The notes under the pieces are model-generated. The model saw only the letters and a program-made list of their open reading frames with translations. It ran no database searches and was not told the DNA's origin. A stretch of 64,000 nt of DNA from the NCBI GenBank assembly GCA_014871385.1, contig CM026423.1, positions 9,125,266-9,189,265 of the forward strand, given 5' to 3'. Shown here piece after piece: positions 60,166-64,000 of the stretch (position 1 is its first letter; every line of letters starts with the position of its first letter). Made by a program: the position numbers and the translations under genes. Source of the DNA: Ceratodon purpureus. Taxonomy: Eukaryota; Streptophyta; Bryopsida; Pseudoditrichales; Ditrichaceae.

Positions 60166-61330
60166 AAAACCAAGAGCACTACTTTTAAGATCAGATTTGA
60201 GGGGAAAGAGTGGTGCTTAAGGACTTGGAACTGAATCAGATATAGGGCAATTTGAGCTTCAAAAATACCCCTAATGCATCTGAAAAGGATGTGCCGTTAA
60301 AGGCAGTTTCCCAAAAGTGTCTCCCAGATGCACAAAATACCTACAAATTCCTTAAAATAGCCTTTATCAATCAATTATGGACTCAAAATTATTTTTTGAT
60401 GACCTTCAGAGGTAGTGCCGTTCATGGTAGTACTTTTTTACTGCAATTTGAAGGACTTGAAGTATCTAATTGAAGGTTTTCTTGACAATTTCTTCAGTCT
60501 TGATAAAGGGCTAAGAAAGAGTGTCGTTAACGGCTGTACTTTTCGAGCCTTCTTTTGGTCATTTAATCTGTTAAAATGAATCTGCTGTGGAGGTTGTGTT
60601 GTCGATGGCACGTCTCTAGAAGTATCCTCTGCTGTTTCAAGGGGGTCGAGTTCAAATACCAATATTGCCCCTTGGGACCACTATTGTCAACGGCAGTAAT
60701 TTCAAGGGGTCAAATTCAACATCCAAAAATGGCCCTTTGGATGACGAATGTGGTTTCAAGGGGTCGAAATCAAAATCCAAAAATGCCCTTTTGGACTAGT
60801 GCCGTTGACGCCAGTGGTTTTAAGAGGTCAAATTCAACATCCAGATGTTCATGTTTTGACTACTACAATTGCCAGCGAAGGTCTTATTTACAATTTAACA
60901 ATGTAAGATGAAACCTCATTTCTCTCAAACACCTCTTATAGGTCCAAATAGGAAATTTTTTACTTGAATGAGTTTCCAAATAAAAATTTTAGAGGACGAA
61001 TATATTAATGAAACAACAATTTGCATTGTGCTAATTCAAAATTTAAGGGCTGTCCAAAAAAATTATAAATACGAGATTCATATAAATTACACAAACAAAT
61101 TTTTAAATAAATGAATTCAAATAAAGTAGAAGAATAGAAGGATTTAGATTCACATTAAAGGAGATTCAAAATTCACATGTCTCCTTTAGTCCCCTACCGG
61201 CAACAAGATTTGTCTGAATGGGGTTGCCTGTTTTTTAGAATAGAATTGTCTTTTGTGCTCACTGTGAAGTGTCTTGAATGGAGCATTAGACCACTGCCGT
61301 TAATGGCGGTGCTATGAGCACCAACTAGAA
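60166..61330. repeat. decayed hairpin units and a short tandem repeat
   Basis: Degenerate core palindromes appear at about 60291, 60413, 60521, 60681, 60797 and 61294 (for example GTGCCGTTAAAGGCAG and CTGCCGTTAATGGCGG), some with flanking arms that still pair (GCATCTG with CAGATGC at 60266-60334). From 60637 to 60850 a second repeat of about 54-66 bp occurs four times, with CAAGGGGTC, ATCCAAAAATG and CCTTTTGGA. Reads as the ageing right edge of the array. Confidence 0.75.
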
Positions 61331-61593
61331 GACATTCGATGTGCGGTACACGCTTGTGAAATTGGATGCGCCACCATTGTGGTTTGCTGCATCGCATCAC
61401 CTGGATCATCGCTGGCCTTTGAAGCTTGCTCCATTGCTGCAACCGCTGGACCTGTGTAAAATTCCCTCCTAGCTTCTATAATCTCTTGTCATTAGTTATA
61501 GGATTGCTCTGGATCATTATGTTCTAGATGATTCTGTGGTGCTGAAATTTGCAATGTATACCAAGGTGATAAATCTCTATTGCTGATTACGGT

Positions 61594-61990
61594 GAAAATG
61601 GAGCGAAATGTCTTCAATGCAGCGTTCACCGCAACTTTTTTGGTAACCAGGTAACCTTCTTAGACCACGCCATTTTTCATAATTCTATGGTTTATTATTA
61701 GTTTGAAGTACTATAAGATATTCTCTATTGATCAGTTTCTTTTTATCCTTATTGTAGAAAGCATGATCCAAGTAATTGGAGCAGTCTTTTCTCCGACTAA
61801 TAGTGATTATTTATCTGTTGTGCAGCTGAATAGCTTTGAAGTGGAGCTTCCAGTTCCAACTCTAGCCTCAGAAGAAGGAGGTTCAAAGACTTGCCGTGTT
61901 GTGTTCATCCGAGCTCCTTCGATTTTAGATGTTGGTCCTTCCGTGGATGTGCTGGCGGAATATCTCTTGGCACCCAGGCAGTCAGTCGAT
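61594..61990 (+). pseudogene. PDX2: PDX2 (pyridoxal 5'-phosphate synthase glutaminase) fragment
   Basis: Two exon pieces match plant PDX2, the glutaminase that feeds ammonia to PDX1 in vitamin B6 synthesis. The first (about 61600-61650) ends CSVHRNFFGNQ, then a GTAACC donor. The second starts after TGTGCAG at 61826 with NSFEVELPVP, EEGGSKTCRVVFIRAP and ILDVGPSVDVLAEY. The family text around the first piece is GL-C-VHRNFFG-Q, which includes the conserved His and Asn-Phe-Phe. Upstream exons, including the catalytic Cys, and the downstream His-Glu region are missing. After residue Y of the last block the similarity ends and the frame continues into sequence that adjoins the SWIM-type gene. So this is a captured or left-over exon pair retaining its intron, hence DNA-level, not a processed copy. 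Confidence 0.75.
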
Positions 61991-62132
61991 GTCCTAGATC
62001 ACGTGCTTCTTTTCTTCGCCAATGGAGGGGATTCATGTCTGCGGTATGATTTTCCTAAACTGTGCTGCTCCCTTCAATTTTTTAGATAAATCTAAATGAC
62101 AAAACTTCTATCATTGAATCTAACTCCTTCCA

Positions 62133-63202
62133 TTGTCTAAACTCCAGAAATTTACGGAAGAAGAACTCACAAAAATGCCCACCTGTAATCTCGTCGAAAC
62201 AATTCATAACAAGTGGCTCCAAGCTTCAGGAAACCGCGGCAGTGACCTCTACGTTGCCACGGTGGACGATTTTGTTCAGCGATTTCTACAGGTTGTTAAC
62301 TACTACCAGTTCCTCAAAGATGACGTAGGCGGAACACGTCCATCGAAGAAGGAACTGAAGCTTAGGATGGCGGAACGCAGGGCCCAGAGAGCTGTTTCAA
62401 AAAAGAAGTGTATTGAGAGAATTGTCAGGGGCGCAAACTACACTGCTGTACCTACCTACACCGGGGTTTGGACTAACATACGTAGGAACACATCTGAGAG
62501 GACATAGTTCTTCTTTTGCCCCGATGACATTGAGAGGTGCGTGAAAGGCACAAGGCGCAAGTGGATAGCTAGATACTCAGTGGACCAAGAAATGCCTTGG
62601 ATTCTAGAGGTCTGGCCAATGAAACTAGATACAAACCCCAAACTCATAGAAATCCTCGCCCATGAAGCAGCAGGGTTTCAACTTCCGTAGAAGAAGTCGG
62701 TCTCTCAGGACGCCTCTTCTCGTCTGCCCCGCCTCCTGCAAATCTCAGTTCAGTGTCTGTTCCTGCAGATGCAAACCGCTACCCAGGCAAGAGAGACGGC
62801 AAGATGGTGAAGCAAACTGCCACTCGCCCTAACCCGGCGCAGCGACTCTCCATGGGCTCCTCCAAGTCCCTCACAGCTCGCCTCCGTTCCGTCACTATGA
62901 TACCTCACCCGGGCCATGGTTGCATCATCGGGTTGGATTTGGGCATTGCTCCTAACATCACACAGTACAAGATCACCATCAACTCCTACCCTGGCTGCAC
63001 TTGCCCTGCATTCAGGAAGACGATGACTAAGTTCCGAGGTAGGATTCAGTTTACGTACTATAAGCACATCTATCACATCTTGAAGGTCTGCAGCCGTGAT
63101 CCCGAGACGGACCTTTTCATCCATGCGCCTACCTTTAGTTTCAACAAAATCAAGCTAGTCCTAGAGAGTGGAATCTTGACTCACCCCTTGGCCAAAAAAT
63201 AG
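62133..63202 (+). pseudogene. SWIM-type zinc finger gene, broken
   Basis: Three successive open pieces: 62133-62507 (ELTKMPTCNLVETIHNKWLQ, SDLYVATVDDFVQRF, PSKKELKLRMAERRAQR), 62511-62689 (KGTRRKWIARYSVDQEMPW) and about 62740-63202. They are separated by a TAG at 62505, a TAG at 62688 and a frame change. The last piece ends in YPGCTCPAF and FTYYKHIYHIL, the SWIM pattern C-x-C ... C-x-H found in MULE-type transposases and other plant proteins, but the third ligand Cys is Tyr (TAT instead of TGT). An AG acceptor at 62147 suggests that the first piece is an internal exon. Function of the intact family is unknown to me; a transposon-derived DNA-binding protein is an inference. It lies directly downstream of the PDX2 fragment. 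Confidence 0.55.
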
Positions 63203-64000
63203 GAGGCAGGATACTTTGGACGACAGGCATTCACATAGTGGACGGTGGTTAATGGGGATGCTTAGTCATTGGTGATTGAATTTTTCCTTGTACTGAGTCA
63301 GCAATACAATTTTCGTATTACCTATTTCAATATAAAGGTTTTGTCATTCACATTTACTTCATCAAGTAAGAATAGTATTAACTTTGGACAAAGGCCCTTT
63401 GTACATTGTCTCTCCTAAAAGTTGGACTGTACTAGTGCCATCAATACAAATTAGTAGCCATTTTATTCTTTAAATGTAAAAATTGAAATGGAAAAAAAAA
63501 AAAATACATAGAAAATGAATAAAGAATAATTAAGAAGAAAATGAACAAACTAATCAGAAGATATATTGGCAATACAAATTAGAGGATAGCATGGAGGAAT
63601 AGGATGGATAGACAGAGTAGGAATTGAGAAGATGGTTAGAATGGAAGAAGATAGAAAGGGAAACAAATTCAAATAATTAAAACAATAAGTAATATGATGA
63701 ATGCCATGTACATGAGATTGGAAGAGATATAATAATATGAAGAAAATGACATAAAATTTAGAAATTTAATTTAAGAACATTACAAAATATAGGATTAGTA
63801 CAGAAACGAAGAGGGAAGGTAGTACATTTTTATTATAAAAACTGTAGTTCAGTCCACGGTTATAGGGTAAGAAAAAATTACTGATTCTATAAATATTCTG
63901 AGAATATTCTAAGAATATTCTCAGAATGTTCGAATATTCTAAATCTATATTTGAATTTTAGTCAAAAAGTTAATTTTTTAAAGATTTTGGACCCAATTTT
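63203..64000. other. AT-rich spacer
   Basis: No gene seen. A-rich stretches (63490-63510) and, at 63890-63945, a run of AGAATATTCT-like palindromes. Confidence 0.5.
63890..63945. promoter_or_regulatory. tandem GAAnnTTC palindromes
   Basis: Alternating TTC and GAA triplets (AGAATATTCT twice, then variants) with spacing 2 and 3. Heat-shock elements require regular 2-base spacing, so only the GAAnnTTC dimers fit. No gene is visible downstream within the window, so this is a weak candidate. Confidence 0.25.

Noticed and set aside
63890..63945. Canonical heat-shock element array
   Set aside because: Spacing alternates 2 and 3 bases instead of a regular 2, and no gene is visible, so only a weak candidate is kept.
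1..64000. tRNA or rRNA genes
   Set aside because: I found no cloverleaf with conserved A and B box spacing and no rRNA-like conserved blocks by eye; a tRNAscan-SE and Infernal run would settle it.

Overview
The window reads as nuclear DNA of a land plant. The evidence is GT-AG introns, a plant-type PEX13 without an SH3 domain, a plant 'pathogen-related' family gene, a fragment of the plant vitamin B6 gene PDX2, and a CACTA transposon of the TNP2 type. Small introns and two multicopy-looking families (ParB-like and SWIM-type) make a bryophyte, perhaps a moss, plausible. That placement is inference only. All gene models are hand-built from splice sites and reading frames.

Layout. (1) 1-15,980: most of a large CACTA (En/Spm) DNA transposon. 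Its right end lies at about 15,980 and its left end just outside the window. It carries a minus-strand TnpA/TnpD-like gene with in-frame 33-nt micro-exons, a plus-strand ORF that duplicates part of the TNP2 N-terminal region, an apparently intact four-exon TNP2 transposase gene, and a coiled-coil passenger gene. (2) 15,981-26,088: AT-rich intergenic DNA with small transposon relics. (3) 26,089-28,666: an intact five-exon PEX13 gene, minus strand. (4) 30,007-33,018: a frameshifted gene whose pieces match the DUF3504/Crypton-type tyrosine recombinase fold. (5) 33-38 kb: AT-rich DNA. (6) 38,080-39,742: an intact four-exon pathogen-related (NTF2/SnoaL-like) gene. (7) 41.2-42.2 kb: a roughly 0.9-kb element with long terminal inverted repeats. 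(8) 43.4-46.4 kb: a small hypothetical ORF and a broken ParB-like gene. (9) 46.5-61.3 kb: a large repeat locus. It holds about 95 units of 127 bp, then about eight units of 182 bp, then decaying units. All carry a palindrome close to GTGCCGTTAACGGCAC. (10) 61.6-63.2 kb: a PDX2 exon fragment running into a broken SWIM-zinc-finger gene.

The most unusual item is the 127-bp array. Each unit is itself a foldback, with both halves complementary around a CTTGTCAAG centre. The five outermost units at the left edge have unrelated stem sequences that are still self-complementary. This could be a tandem hairpin-RNA locus, or an array in which foldback-templated repair maintains complementarity. Other notable items are the tandem micro-exon array in the CACTA gene and the Crypton-like recombinase relic.
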